A stretch of DNA of 11,135 bases from an uncultured Capnocytophaga sp. (GTDB taxonomy: Bacteria > Bacteroidota > Bacteroidia > Flavobacteriales > Flavobacteriaceae), in contig CAJZFM010000047.1 of the NCBI GenBank assembly GCA_915070235.1, forward strand, positions 1 to 11,135, given 5' to 3'. Made by a program: the position numbers and the translations under genes. Shown here piece by piece: positions 1-6,768 of the stretch. The notes under the pieces were generated by a model that worked only from the letters and a program-made list of their open reading frames with translations, did not search any database and had not been told where the DNA came from. The stretch's first letter is position 1; each line of letters begins with the position of its first letter.

Positions 1-3000
1 GAGAGGAAGATGATCTTTCCTAAGAAGCGTGGCTGCTTGGATATTTCCACTATATGCTTGATGAGGTCTTGCCCAGCCTTGTCGGCAGGGTGTGCCTTCC
101 CAGCAAAGATAAATTGTACAGGGCGTTCGGGATTGTTGATAATGGCATCTAACCTATCTAAGTTGGTAAAGAGCAGGTGGGCACGCTTATAAGTAGCGAA
201 ACGACGGGCAAAACCTATGGTAAGCACATCATCACGAAGAGTATCAAATACTTCTACAATTTCACGAGGCGTAAAATAAGTGATGTTTTGGCCATCGGTT
301 AGGTTGTGCTTGATACGGCGAACGAGCTTGGAGCGGAGTTCTTGCTTTATCTGTGCTACTTTCTCATCAGGTACATTGTATATTCCCTCAAATGAGGCAG
401 CTGTATAGATACCTGATTCTTTCTTGAAGTACTTTTCTTCTACCTCTTTCCATAGCGGAGAAGTCCAAGTAGGACGGTGTACCCCGTTGGTTACATAGCT
501 GATATGGAGTTCTTCAGGGAGGTAACCTTTCCACATATCTTTGAATATATCACGGCTTACCTCACCATGGAGCATACTCACCCCATTGACCTCCTGAGAG
601 AGGTTGGCAGCCAAGAAGCTCATGGAGAATTTCTCATGTGGGTCACCTACATTGATCTTACCAAGGGAAAGGATCTGCTGCCAATCCACATGGAGCTTTT
701 CAGCATAGTCGCCTATGAAAGCACGGAGCATGGTTTCCTCAAAGGCATCATGCCCTGCAGGTACAGGAGTATGTGTTGTAAAGAGGGAAGAAGCACGTAC
801 TACTTCCACCGCTTCAGAGAAGGAAAGGTGATACTCGTTGATAAACTTGTTCAAACGTTCCAATCCAATCAAGGCAGCGTGTCCTTCGTTACAGTGATAG
901 ATGTCATAAGAATGGCCTAAGCTGCGGAGCACCTTGATACCACCCAAGCCCAAGAGCATCTCCTGCTTGAGTCGGTTTTCCCAGTTTCCGCCATATAGGT
1001 GGTGAGTGATGGTACGGTCTTCCTCGTTATTGTCTTCATAATCAGTATCCAAGAGGTAAAGCTCAATACGACCTACATCCACACGCCATACACGTGCATA
1101 GAGGGTACGACCTGGTAAGTCTAAGGTTATCTTCAGCCACTTGCCTTCCTTGTCAAATACTGGGGAAACAGGAATCTTGGTAAAGTCTTGAGCCTCATAT
1201 TCAGACTCTTGATTTCCAAAGGCTGATATCTTTTGAGTGAAATAACCATAACGATAAAGTAAGCCCACCCCTGTGATTTTGGTAGCCTTGTCACTGGCCT
1301 CCTTGAGGTAGTCCCCAGCCAAGATACCCAAACCTCCTGAATAAATCTTCAGGGAGGAGTGCAACCCAAATTCCATACTAAAGTACGCTATGGAAGGACT
1401 TACCATGTCTTTCTTCTTCTCCATATAGGCAAGGAAGTCAGCATATACCTTTTGCAAGCGTGCCATGAAGGCGGAGTCGTTTTCCAAGGCCTTGAATTGG
1501 CTTACCGAAATAGAGTCAAGCAATAGGATAGGATTCTTATGTACGCGATGCCACTCTTCGGGGTCTATACTCTTGAAGAGCTGTTCTGCCTCTTCGTTCC
1601 AGCACCACCAAAGGTTTTTAGCCAATTCTTCGAGGGCTCTGAACTTCTCAGGGGTGGCGCGGTGTACAATCACACTACGCCAGAAAGGTGTATTGACCAC
1701 CTTGGACTGCTCCCATACCTCCACATCGGTGTCAGCTACAGGCAGATTGGCCAAGCGTGGTTGTAATTTGCTCAAGGTAAGCTCGTAGGCTTTTAGGTAA
1801 AAAGCAAAGAACTTATTCCAAAGAGCAGCTTTGCCTATTTGTTGAGCATCCTCCCATAAGGCTTCATAAGCAGTAGGGGAGAGGCGTGCAATCTTTTCTA
1901 TTTGGCTTACTACCCCTATTACTACTTCTTGGTAGTTACTATCGTCACGACGAATAACTTTCAAGGCCAAGTTCTCGTTAGGGAAATGAGACAATGCCCA
2001 AGTACCAAAGCCCGCTAAGGTAGTGGTTATAGTAGGTACCCCAAAGCATAAGCTCTCAAAAGGTGTATAGCCCCAAGGCTCATAGTAAGAAGGGAAGACA
2101 GTAAGGTCTATCCCTGTCAAAAGATCATAGTAAGAGAGGTTAAAGACCCCATCATTACCCAAAAGATAACTTGGACAATACACTACCTTCACCTTATCTT
2201 GCTCTTGGTTAAAGAGTTGTGCCTCTTTTAGTTTGGATATGATGGTGTTTTGGTATTCGTCCCTTACCAAATGTGTTGTATAGGTCTGCCCAACGTTATT
2301 AACGCCCTCATAATCAGAAGGGATAAGAATGAAAGCAACCACTTCTTGGTCAAAGGTAGCATCCTTATTGATTTTTTGAAGAGCGTCAATGAATACATCT
2401 ATTCCTTTGTTTCTGAACTCATTGCGTCCGCTGATAGCCACAAAGAAAGGTTTTTTCTCAAAGGTAGTTCCTGTAACCCTCTGGGCTACTTCTTGCAGTT
2501 TGGCAGCGGCTCTTTTGTGTTTTTCGAGAAAGCTTGTGCGGTCGCTCAAGTGGTCTTCGTCAAAGCCATTAGGGGTAACCACCTCAGGGATACGGCCTAA
2601 GAAGTGAGCTGCTTCACGAGCAGTAATATCGCTCACGGTGGTAAATACATCGGCCTCACAAGCAGCCTTAGCCTCCAAGAAATGCTTATGCTGTACCGAG
2701 AAGCGGTAGGCCAATTCGGTAGGCTTGTACTCTTCCAAATAGTTGTACAATGCCCAGCCATTGCCAGCTATGCTACGCCCCAAAACAGTTGCATGGGTAG
2801 TGAAAATGGTACCTACTTGGGGAAGCTCTTTTTTCACATATAGCAAGGCAGTACCGCACATCCACTCATGAAAATGGGTGATTACATGCTCACGTACTCC
2901 CACTTGGAAGTGAATAAAGCTATCTAAAACTTTTCCTACAGCATAACCAAAGAGGGCAGACTCGGTGAAGTCCCAAGAGGCATTGAGCGAATCTAACTGT

Positions 3001-3353
3001 TGGGTATTCCAGTAGTAGGTAAGAATTTCATTTTTCTCGCTAATATAATGGGAAAAATCCACCAAAATAGCAATGGGTTTTCCTTTTATATTCCAATACC
3101 CTGTTCTTACGCGTAGGCCTTCCTCCTTTGTACGAGCGAGCCATGAAGGGAAAAGCGTGTCATCTTGTACGAACTCAGGGTTTTCCTTGTGTTGCCATAG
3201 GTCAGGGCCTATGGTGATATACTTGTCTGCAAACTTGTCTCTGAGCAGTGCAGCACGTGTTGCCAATACGGTATGTATGCCACCAATCTTGTTGCATACT
3301 TCCCAGCTAATTTCAAATAAATAATTCGGATCCATTGTTATTTCTTCTTTCAT
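1..3353 (-). CDS. glgP: Bifunctional GT3 glycogen synthase / GT35 alpha-glucan phosphorylase, 3' end cut by window edge
   Basis: The minus strand is open without a stop from the ATG at 3353 to the left edge (1117 codons plus two bases). Residues about 10-545 form a GT3 (eukaryotic-type) glycogen synthase: FEISWEVCNKIGGIHTV at 13-29 with the nucleotide-sugar loop KIGGI, FTTHATVLGR around H187, FRNKGIDVF, and YEPWGYTPFE with the catalytic E-x7-E pair E425/E433. A DUF3417-type phosphorylase N-domain begins near F571 (FRALEELAKNLWWCWN). GT35 motifs follow: IAYFSMEFGLH (655-665), SGGLGILAGD (672-681), CNEGHAA (821-827), FTTHTPVPAGHDAF (858-871) and IGFARRFATYKRA near 1046. The PLP-lysine segment should lie beyond the edge, so completeness cannot be judged. 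The family elongates glycogen from a nucleotide sugar and releases glucose-1-phosphate by phosphorolysis in the cytoplasm; having both in one chain is known for Bacteroidota. An in-frame ATG at 3335 is an alternative start; 3353 is preferred only because it is the longer. No other glycogen gene is visible. Confidence 0.93.
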   Translation of the reverse strand, partial: MKEEITMDPNYLFEISWEVCNKIGGIHTVLATRAALLRDKFADKYITIGPDLWQHKENPEFVQDDTLFPSWLARTKEEGLRVRTGYWNIKGKPIAILVDFSHYISEKNEILTYYWNTQQLDSLNASWDFTESALFGYAVGKVLDSFIHFQVGVREHVITHFHEWMCGTALLYVKKELPQVGTIFTTHATVLGRSIAGNGWALYNYLEEYKPTELAYRFSVQHKHFLEAKAACEADVFTTVSDITAREAAHFLGRIPEVVTPNGFDEDHLSDRTSFLEKHKRAAAKLQEVAQRVTGTTFEKKPFFVAISGRNEFRNKGIDVFIDALQKINKDATFDQEVVAFILIPSDYEGVNNVGQTYTTHLVRDEYQNTIISKLKEAQLFNQEQDKVKVVYCPSYLLGNDGVFNLSYYDLLTGIDLTVFPSYYEPWGYTPFESLCFGVPTITTTLAGFGTWALSHFPNENLALKVIRRDDSNYQEVVIGVVSQIEKIARLSPTAYEALWEDAQQIGKAALWNKFFAFYLKAYELTLSKLQPRLANLPVADTDVEVWEQSKVVNTPFWRSVIVHRATPEKFRALEELAKNLWWCWNEEAEQLFKSIDPEEWHRVHKNPILLLDSISVSQFKALENDSAFMARLQKVYADFLAYMEKKKDMVSPSIAYFSMEFGLHSSLKIYSGGLGILAGDYLKEASDKATKITGVGLLYRYGYFTQKISAFGNQESEYEAQDFTKIPVSPVFDKEGKWLKITLDLPGRTLYARVWRVDVGRIELYLLDTDYEDNNEEDRTITHHLYGGNWENRLKQEMLLGLGGIKVLRSLGHSYDIYHCNEGHAALIGLERLNKFINEYHLSFSEAVEVVRASSLFTTHTPVPAGHDAFEETMLRAFIGDYAEKLHVDWQQILSLGKINVGDPHEKFSMSFLAANLSQEVNGVSMLHGEVSRDIFKDMWKGYLPEELHISYVTNGVHRPTWTSPLWKEVEEKYFKKESGIYTAASFEGIYNVPDEKVAQIKQELRSKLVRRIKHNLTDGQNITYFTPREIVEVFDTLRDDVLTIGFARRFATYKRAHLLFTNLDRLDAIINNPERPVQFIFAGKAHPADKAGQDLIKHIVEISKQPRFLGKIIFL

Positions 3354-3375
3354 TGATTATGGTTCTAACACTCTG

Positions 3376-3383
3376 CAAATATA
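3376..3383 (-). promoter_or_regulatory. Probable promoter -7 box (TATATTTG) of the glycogen gene
   Basis: On the minus strand this reads TATATTTG, a full match to the Bacteroidota -7 consensus TAnnTTTG, 22 bases before the ATG at 3353. At the expected distance (19-base spacer) lies only a T-tract, so the -33 element is weak (TTTT rather than TTTG). Confidence 0.55.
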
Positions 3384-3453
3384 AATAATATTTACAAGGA
3401 AAAAAAGTAAAACCACTGATTTTTAATCTCTTTTTTTCAACAACTTGATTATC

Positions 3454-3539
3454 AGTGATTAATGGTTAACGGTCAATCGTTAATTGTTATGAAGACTAAT
3501 CACTAATAATTAACAATTGACAATTGATAATTAACAATT
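3454..3539. repeat. Inverted array of degenerate 7-base repeats
   Basis: Five 7-base units run from 3454 to 3488 (AGTGATT, AATGGTT, AACGGTC, AATCGTT, AATTGTT). After a 9-base spacer (3489-3497), six units run from 3498 to 3539 (AATCACT, AATAATT, AACAATT, GACAATT, GATAATT, AACAATT). The second arm is largely the reverse complement of the first, so an imperfect long hairpin could form. The array lies in the 410-base gap between two divergent genes, apart from either start codon. It shares the exact string TCACTAATAA (3500-3509) with the array at 10130-10215, which marks both as one repeat family. Its function is unknown. Confidence 0.8.
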
Positions 3540-3550
3540 ACCCTGACACG

Positions 3551-3587
3551 GTTTGTCCAGTTAGGCGGCTATCTTTGCAGCGTGGAA
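3551..3587 (+). promoter_or_regulatory. Promoter-like module, copy A
   Basis: This 37-base stretch holds GTTTGTCCA (3551-3559), ten variable bases, TATCTTTGC (3570-3578), one base, and GCGTGGAA (3580-3587). TATCTTTG fits the Bacteroidota -7 box. A second copy with identical spacing lies at 5525-5561; by eye 30 of 37 positions agree. TTTG sits only 14 bases before the -7 box instead of about 19, so TTTGTCCA may be an activator or repressor site, or mark an alternative sigma factor, rather than a standard -33. Copy A would give the nuclease gene a leader of roughly 180 bases. Confidence 0.55.
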
Positions 3588-3652
3588 AGAAGAAGTTTAT
3601 AAATCCATAGATTTTTATAGGCAAAAAGGAAATACATGTCATAAAAATTTTA

Positions 3653-3660
3653 TATCTTTG
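3653..3660 (+). promoter_or_regulatory. Possible second -7 box (TATCTTTG) before the nuclease gene
   Basis: TATCTTTG matches the TAnnTTTG consensus about 100 bases before the ATG at 3764, but no -33 element is visible at 19 bases spacing. The stretch from here to 3763 is AT-rich and otherwise empty apart from a 16-codon ORF at 3683-3733 that I do not call. Purine-rich AAGGGGAAA at 3743-3751 is a poor Shine-Dalgarno candidate. Confidence 0.35.
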
Positions 3661-3763
3661 TTGCAAATTTTTACTATAAAATATGTTAGCCTTTGGTTGG
3701 GCTTTAGATGAAGTAGAAGGAGCTTGCTTTTAGTGTGTTTTTAAGGGGAAAAATAAATATTAA

Positions 3764-5455
3764 ATGTTAAATATTATGGAAGTACAAACATTATTGACAA
3801 CATTCAGAAAAACAATAACTGAATGGAATGAAAAAGAGGAAAAAGGGGAAGGTTTTAATTTTATTAGTTTCATCAGTCGTATTTGGGGTATAGGAGAAAC
3901 CAAACATAGTCAAATCCTGGGTTTTTTCCTTAATCCTCGTGAAAATCATGGGCAAGGAGGGTTGTTTTTAAAGTTATTCCTTAAGAAATTAGACTTAGAT
4001 ATTACTGTTTTTGAACCTAATGATTGGACAGTAGAAGTAGAACAACGCTCTAATGGTAGGGATCAAATAGATATTCTCATTCAATCTCGTCGCTTAGGGA
4101 TAAGTATAGCCATAGAAAATAAGTCAAATGGAGCTAAGGATCAATCGCACCAACTCTATCGTTATTGGGAAAGTGCCATTTATAATTTTCATAATAGGGA
4201 TAAAGAGAAAGCCTTAGATCCTAAGTATTCTCGTGTTGTATATCTTCCTCAATGGGGAATACCTTCTGAGCAAACACGCACGAGACCTAAGGATTATAAA
4301 GAATCTTATCCTGAAAAATTAGCTTTGGAAGAACAAGGGGGTATTATTAGTTGTTGGACATATTACACCCATATTGTGGAATGGCTCAACTCTTGTGTAG
4401 AAGCTATGGGAAGAGAAAACAATATCGTTAAGCAACTCGTTAAAAACTATATAGAATATTGGAATAGTACAAACTCTAAAAATACTTATTATATGAATGC
4501 ATTAGAAGAAGAATTAAAAACTAAAGAAAATTGGCTTACTATGGGAGAAGCCGCCAATACAATGAATAATCTAAGAACCCAATGGGCGGAAGATTTTAGC
4601 AATCAGTTAGCTTCCATAGAATGTCATTCTGATTTTGCCTATAACAAAGATTGTGATGAAGCCAACTATTACAATGATTTTCGTTGGACTTATGGAGAAG
4701 CATGGGGAGGTATAGCCTTTATCTATGAACCCCACAAAGGTCTATCTATTTGGAAAGCTGGTGCAGGAGGAGCAAGAGAATGGTATAAAGAAAAACTTGA
4801 GCAGACATTCCCTGATTTTGTTATCAGTCAAGATCAAAATACCAACTATTTAATGCACTTAAGAGATCAAAATGAAATTATCTTATGTGATTCAAGAGAT
4901 AAAGACGATGTTTTTCTTTGGGAATACCATGATAAAGGAGGAAAAGTGTACAGTTTTCTTGCTAAAAAACTCAAAAATTACACCAACAATCAAGAAGTAC
5001 AGAGCCTATTGAAAGAGATAAATGAATGGAATTTTGAAGAACAACTTAAAAACATTGCAGTAGGCGATCATTTCTTTTGTGAAAAATGGGATCAATATGA
5101 ATTTCGTTGGGGACTTAAGGAGAATAATTTAGATAAGGATCTAATTTTCTTGTATTATCCTTATTATAATAAAGGATTTTGTCTTTGGAAAAGAGACTTT
5201 GGAAATAAAAAAGAACAATATAAGTCCATTTTTCTTGAATCTTTTTCAGAAGATTTTGAATGGGTTGAAGATAGCACTAATTATATTATGAAATTAAAGA
5301 ATAATTCTTTCTCTTCAGGAGGAGGCAAATTTATAGAGTCAGGCTTCTCAAAATATGAAGTAGTTGAGAAACTTACAAAAACACTTCAGAAATACACTGA
5401 CAAACCAGAAATTGTAGCGCTTTTCAAAAAAATAAATGAAGCCTCCAAACAATAA
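3764..5455 (+). CDS. PD-(D/E)XK superfamily nuclease-like protein (PDDEXK_4 type) with duplicated C-terminal domain
   Basis: The protein has 563 residues. Its N-terminal part resembles the PDDEXK_4 group of restriction-like nucleases: ETKHSQILGFFLNP with E45 and H48 (45-58), a following NHGQGG (61-66), then GRDQIDILI with acidic D103, AIENKSNGAKDQ carrying the E118-x-K120 core, and QLYRYW with Q130 and Y132. This is the order expected of a metal-dependent fold cutting nucleic acid in the cytoplasm. Residues about 240-280 look helical. The rest holds two diverged copies of one domain (about 306-422 and 447-560) that I do not recognise. ATG 3764 gives the longest form; ATG 3776 (MEVQTLL) is in frame and equally plausible. 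No methyltransferase or helicase is nearby, so it is not an evident restriction-modification part. The gene is visibly more AT-rich than its neighbours, suggesting acquisition. It is transcribed alone, with a terminator behind it. Substrate is unknown; the fold is fairly secure, the biological role not. Confidence 0.8.
   Translation: MLNIMEVQTLLTTFRKTITEWNEKEEKGEGFNFISFISRIWGIGETKHSQILGFFLNPRENHGQGGLFLKLFLKKLDLDITVFEPNDWTVEVEQRSNGRDQIDILIQSRRLGISIAIENKSNGAKDQSHQLYRYWESAIYNFHNRDKEKALDPKYSRVVYLPQWGIPSEQTRTRPKDYKESYPEKLALEEQGGIISCWTYYTHIVEWLNSCVEAMGRENNIVKQLVKNYIEYWNSTNSKNTYYMNALEEELKTKENWLTMGEAANTMNNLRTQWAEDFSNQLASIECHSDFAYNKDCDEANYYNDFRWTYGEAWGGIAFIYEPHKGLSIWKAGAGGAREWYKEKLEQTFPDFVISQDQNTNYLMHLRDQNEIILCDSRDKDDVFLWEYHDKGGKVYSFLAKKLKNYTNNQEVQSLLKEINEWNFEEQLKNIAVGDHFFCEKWDQYEFRWGLKENNLDKDLIFLYYPYYNKGFCLWKRDFGNKKEQYKSIFLESFSEDFEWVEDSTNYIMKLKNNSFSSGGGKFIESGFSKYEVVEKLTKTLQKYTDKPEIVALFKKINEASKQ
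4679..5443 (+). repeat. Tandem duplicated domain within the nuclease-like gene
   Basis: Residues 306-422 (4679-5029) and 447-560 (5102-5443) align by eye over their length. Paired landmarks are FRW at 306/447, IAFIYEPHKGLSIWK against IFLYYPYYNKGFCLWK, NTNYLMHL against STNYIMKL, and KLKNYTNNQEVQSLLKEIN against TLQKYTDKPEIVALFKKIN. The DNA has diverged, so the duplication is old and probably functional. The conserved aromatic and KG-x-x-x-WK core suggests a small binding domain; its ligand is unknown. Confidence 0.75.
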
Positions 5456-5466
5456 AACTACAAACC

Positions 5467-5498
5467 TCCCCACTCCTAAGAAAAGTGGGGATATTTTT
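5467..5498 (+). terminator. Intrinsic terminator after the nuclease-like gene
   Basis: CCCCACT (5468-5474) pairs with AGTGGGG (5484-5490), extended by T5467-A5491, around a 9-base loop, and is followed by a T run (5494-5498). It begins 11 bases after the stop codon and separates the nuclease transcript from the genes behind it. Confidence 0.88.
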
Positions 5499-5524
5499 CC
5501 AAAAAAATATTACATATGGTCATA

Positions 5525-5561
5525 GTTTGTCCATTTACATGTGTATCTTTGCCGCGTGGAA
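5525..5561 (+). promoter_or_regulatory. Promoter-like module, copy B, before the cREC gene
   Basis: GTTTGTCCA (5525-5533), TATCTTTGC (5544-5552) and GCGTGGAA (5554-5561) repeat the blocks of copy A at 3551-3587 with the same internal spacing. It lies just past the terminator and about 30 bases before the ATG at 5592, the right place for the promoter of that gene. As in copy A there is no proper -33 at 19 bases, and TTTGTCCA is the conserved upstream block. Confidence 0.65.
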
Positions 5562-5563
5562 GA

Positions 5564-5591
5564 AAGAATTGACAATTAACAATTAATAATT
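5564..5591 (+). repeat. Four 7-base repeat units ending at a start codon
   Basis: The units AAGAATT, GACAATT, AACAATT and AATAATT run in register from 5564 to 5591, and the ATG of the next gene follows at 5592 with no gap. They belong to the same family as the second arm of the array at 3454-3539. They form nearly the whole leader of the cREC gene; an unstructured AT-rich leader would suit translation without a Shine-Dalgarno sequence. Confidence 0.75.
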
Positions 5592-5879
5592 ATGCCATTG
5601 TATTTAGATGACCTTCGCCCTACTCCAGAGGGTTTTGACCGTGTATATAGCTACGAGGAGTTTGTGACCTATCTTGAGAGAGAAGGCTTGCCTGATTTTA
5701 TTTCCTTTGACCATGACTTAGGGGAGGACTTATCAGGTTATGATTGTGCAAAGTACTTAGTAGAGTACTGCTTAGTGCATCAGCTCCCCCTGCCTGACTA
5801 TCAAGTGCATAGCCAAAACCCCGTAGGCAAGGAAAATATAGAACGCTTATTGGAGAACTTTAGAAGTTTTGAGGGTTGA
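5592..5879 (+). CDS. Cyclic-phosphate-processing receiver-like (cREC) domain protein
   Basis: This 95-residue single-domain protein starts MPLYLDDLRP with the acidic pair D6/D7 and R9, continues with FISFDHDLGED (D40, H41, D42), and ends with VHSQNPVGKENI (72-83). That set (LDD-x-R, FDHDLG, HS-x-NP-x-G) is typical of the receiver-like family annotated in Pfam as the cyclic-phosphate processing receiver domain, proposed from genome context to act on cyclic-phosphate nucleic-acid ends in RNA repair. It differs from a phosphorelay receiver: there is no output domain and no kinase nearby. The start is fixed by the repeat leader and the family N-terminus. Expression is probably from module B at 5525. 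The stop codon TGA (5877-5879) falls inside the spacer of the next gene's promoter, so the two genes are tightly packed. Family membership is fairly sure; the enzymatic role is a published prediction, not demonstrated here. Confidence 0.75.
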   Translation: MPLYLDDLRPTPEGFDRVYSYEEFVTYLEREGLPDFISFDHDLGEDLSGYDCAKYLVEYCLVHQLPLPDYQVHSQNPVGKENIERLLENFRSFEG

Positions 5880-5898
5880 ATTAGAAATAGTATATTTG
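5868..5898 (+). promoter_or_regulatory. Bacteroidota-type promoter of the metallophosphoesterase gene
   Basis: TTTG (5868-5871) and TATATTTG (5891-5898) are separated by exactly 19 bases, the consensus TTTG-N19-TAnnTTTG layout. It is the best promoter in the window. The -33 box lies inside the last codons of the cREC gene, and transcription would begin about 20 bases before the ATG at 5926. Confidence 0.75.
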
Positions 5899-5902
5899 TG
5901 CT

Positions 5903-5923
5903 CATTAACCATTAATCATTATT
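5903..5923 (+). repeat. Three 7-base repeat units just before a start codon
   Basis: CATTAAC, CATTAAT and CATTATT are three units in register, followed by TG and the ATG at 5926. This resembles the leader of the cREC gene at 5564-5591 and again fills most of the 5' untranslated region. Confidence 0.6.
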
Positions 5924-5925
5924 TG

Positions 5926-6756
5926 ATGAAAATACAATACTTTTCCGACTTACACCTTGAGTTTGAGGACAATCTCAACTGGATTGACAACAACGCTATA
6001 GAGCGCGTGGGCGATATCCTGATCATCGCAGGCGACTTATGCCCCTTCGTTAATCTCTCTCGTGTGATGTATAAGAGCGAGATAGCCGACCTATGCAAGG
6101 GCTACAAAAAAGTGTTCTGGATCCCAGGCAACCATGAGTACTATGTCTTTACTCACCACTACGCCGCTACTCGCTATGAGCAGCCAATGAAGGAAATCCC
6201 CAATCTCTTTTTGGTAGACAACTATACCGAGCGTATCGGCCGTACCCAACTGATTCTCTGTACAATGTGGAGTCATATAGGTAGGAAGAATGCCGATAAG
6301 ATTAAGTATGGTATGAGTGACTTCCACTATATCACCGTGCAGAACCCCGAAAAAGGAGAGGAGATAGACTCCCTACAGGTGGCAGATTTCAACGCTTTCA
6401 ACAAAACAGCGGTTAAGTTTCTCAAAACAGCCGTCAAGAAGGCTACCCAAGCCAAGAAAGCAGGTGAGATAGACCATATTGTAGTGGCTACCCACTATGT
6501 CCCCACCCTTAAGTACTACCCACAAATGTACTTGGGCAGCGTACTGAACGATGCCTTTGTCCTTGACCTCACCGATTTCATTGAAAAGAGTGCCATTGAC
6601 TATTGGATTTATGGCCATCACCACTTCAACCAACCCGATTTCAGAATTGGCAACACCATACTGACCACCAACCAGCTCGGCTATGTGATGCGTGAAGAAA
6701 ATGAAGGGTTTGAGTGGGGGCGGTATATAGAAGTGAAAGGAAAAAATAACCACTAA
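5926..6756 (+). CDS. Calcineurin-like metallophosphoesterase
   Basis: The 276-residue product carries the full metallophosphatase motif set: SDLHLEF with D8 and H10, IIAGDL with D37, PGNHEYY with N69 and H70, VATHYVPT with H190, and YGHHHF with H231 and H233. These residues bind two metal ions and hydrolyse phosphomono- or diesters; substrates in this superfamily range from nucleic-acid ends to cyclic nucleotides, and none can be assigned here. No signal peptide or membrane segment is seen, so it is likely cytoplasmic. An in-frame ATG at 5869 would add 19 residues, but that start overlaps the cREC gene and the promoter at 5868-5898, and the family typically begins MKIQYFSDLH, so 5926 is chosen. 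It follows the cREC gene and is 12 bases ahead of the WYL regulator, implying co-transcription with the latter. The joint presence with cREC suggests work on phosphate ends, but this is inference. Confidence 0.9.
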   Translation: MKIQYFSDLHLEFEDNLNWIDNNAIERVGDILIIAGDLCPFVNLSRVMYKSEIADLCKGYKKVFWIPGNHEYYVFTHHYAATRYEQPMKEIPNLFLVDNYTERIGRTQLILCTMWSHIGRKNADKIKYGMSDFHYITVQNPEKGEEIDSLQVADFNAFNKTAVKFLKTAVKKATQAKKAGEIDHIVVATHYVPTLKYYPQMYLGSVLNDAFVLDLTDFIEKSAIDYWIYGHHHFNQPDFRIGNTILTTNQLGYVMREENEGFEWGRYIEVKGKNNH

Positions 6757-6768
6757 CCCTTAAAAATC

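Noticed and set aside
477..920. A plus-strand ORF of 147 codons, and several others between 10 and 3324.
   Set aside because: They lie opposite the continuous minus-strand glycogen enzyme, whose motifs run through the whole region.
3454..3539. CRISPR array.
   Set aside because: Units are 7 bases with no spacers and differ from each other; no cas genes are present.
3683..3733. A 16-codon ORF (MLAFGWALDEVEGACF) in the leader of the nuclease gene, a possible leader peptide.
   Set aside because: No ribosome binding signal, no run of one amino acid and no attenuator hairpin behind it; such short ORFs occur by chance.
5869..5925. A 19-codon upstream extension of the metallophosphoesterase.
   Set aside because: It overlaps the cREC gene's end and the promoter at 5868-5898, and the family begins at MKIQYFSDLH (5926).
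6373..6753. Minus-strand ORFs opposite the metallophosphoesterase (also 6091-6327).
   Set aside because: They are antisense to a gene with full catalytic motifs and show no recognisable domain.
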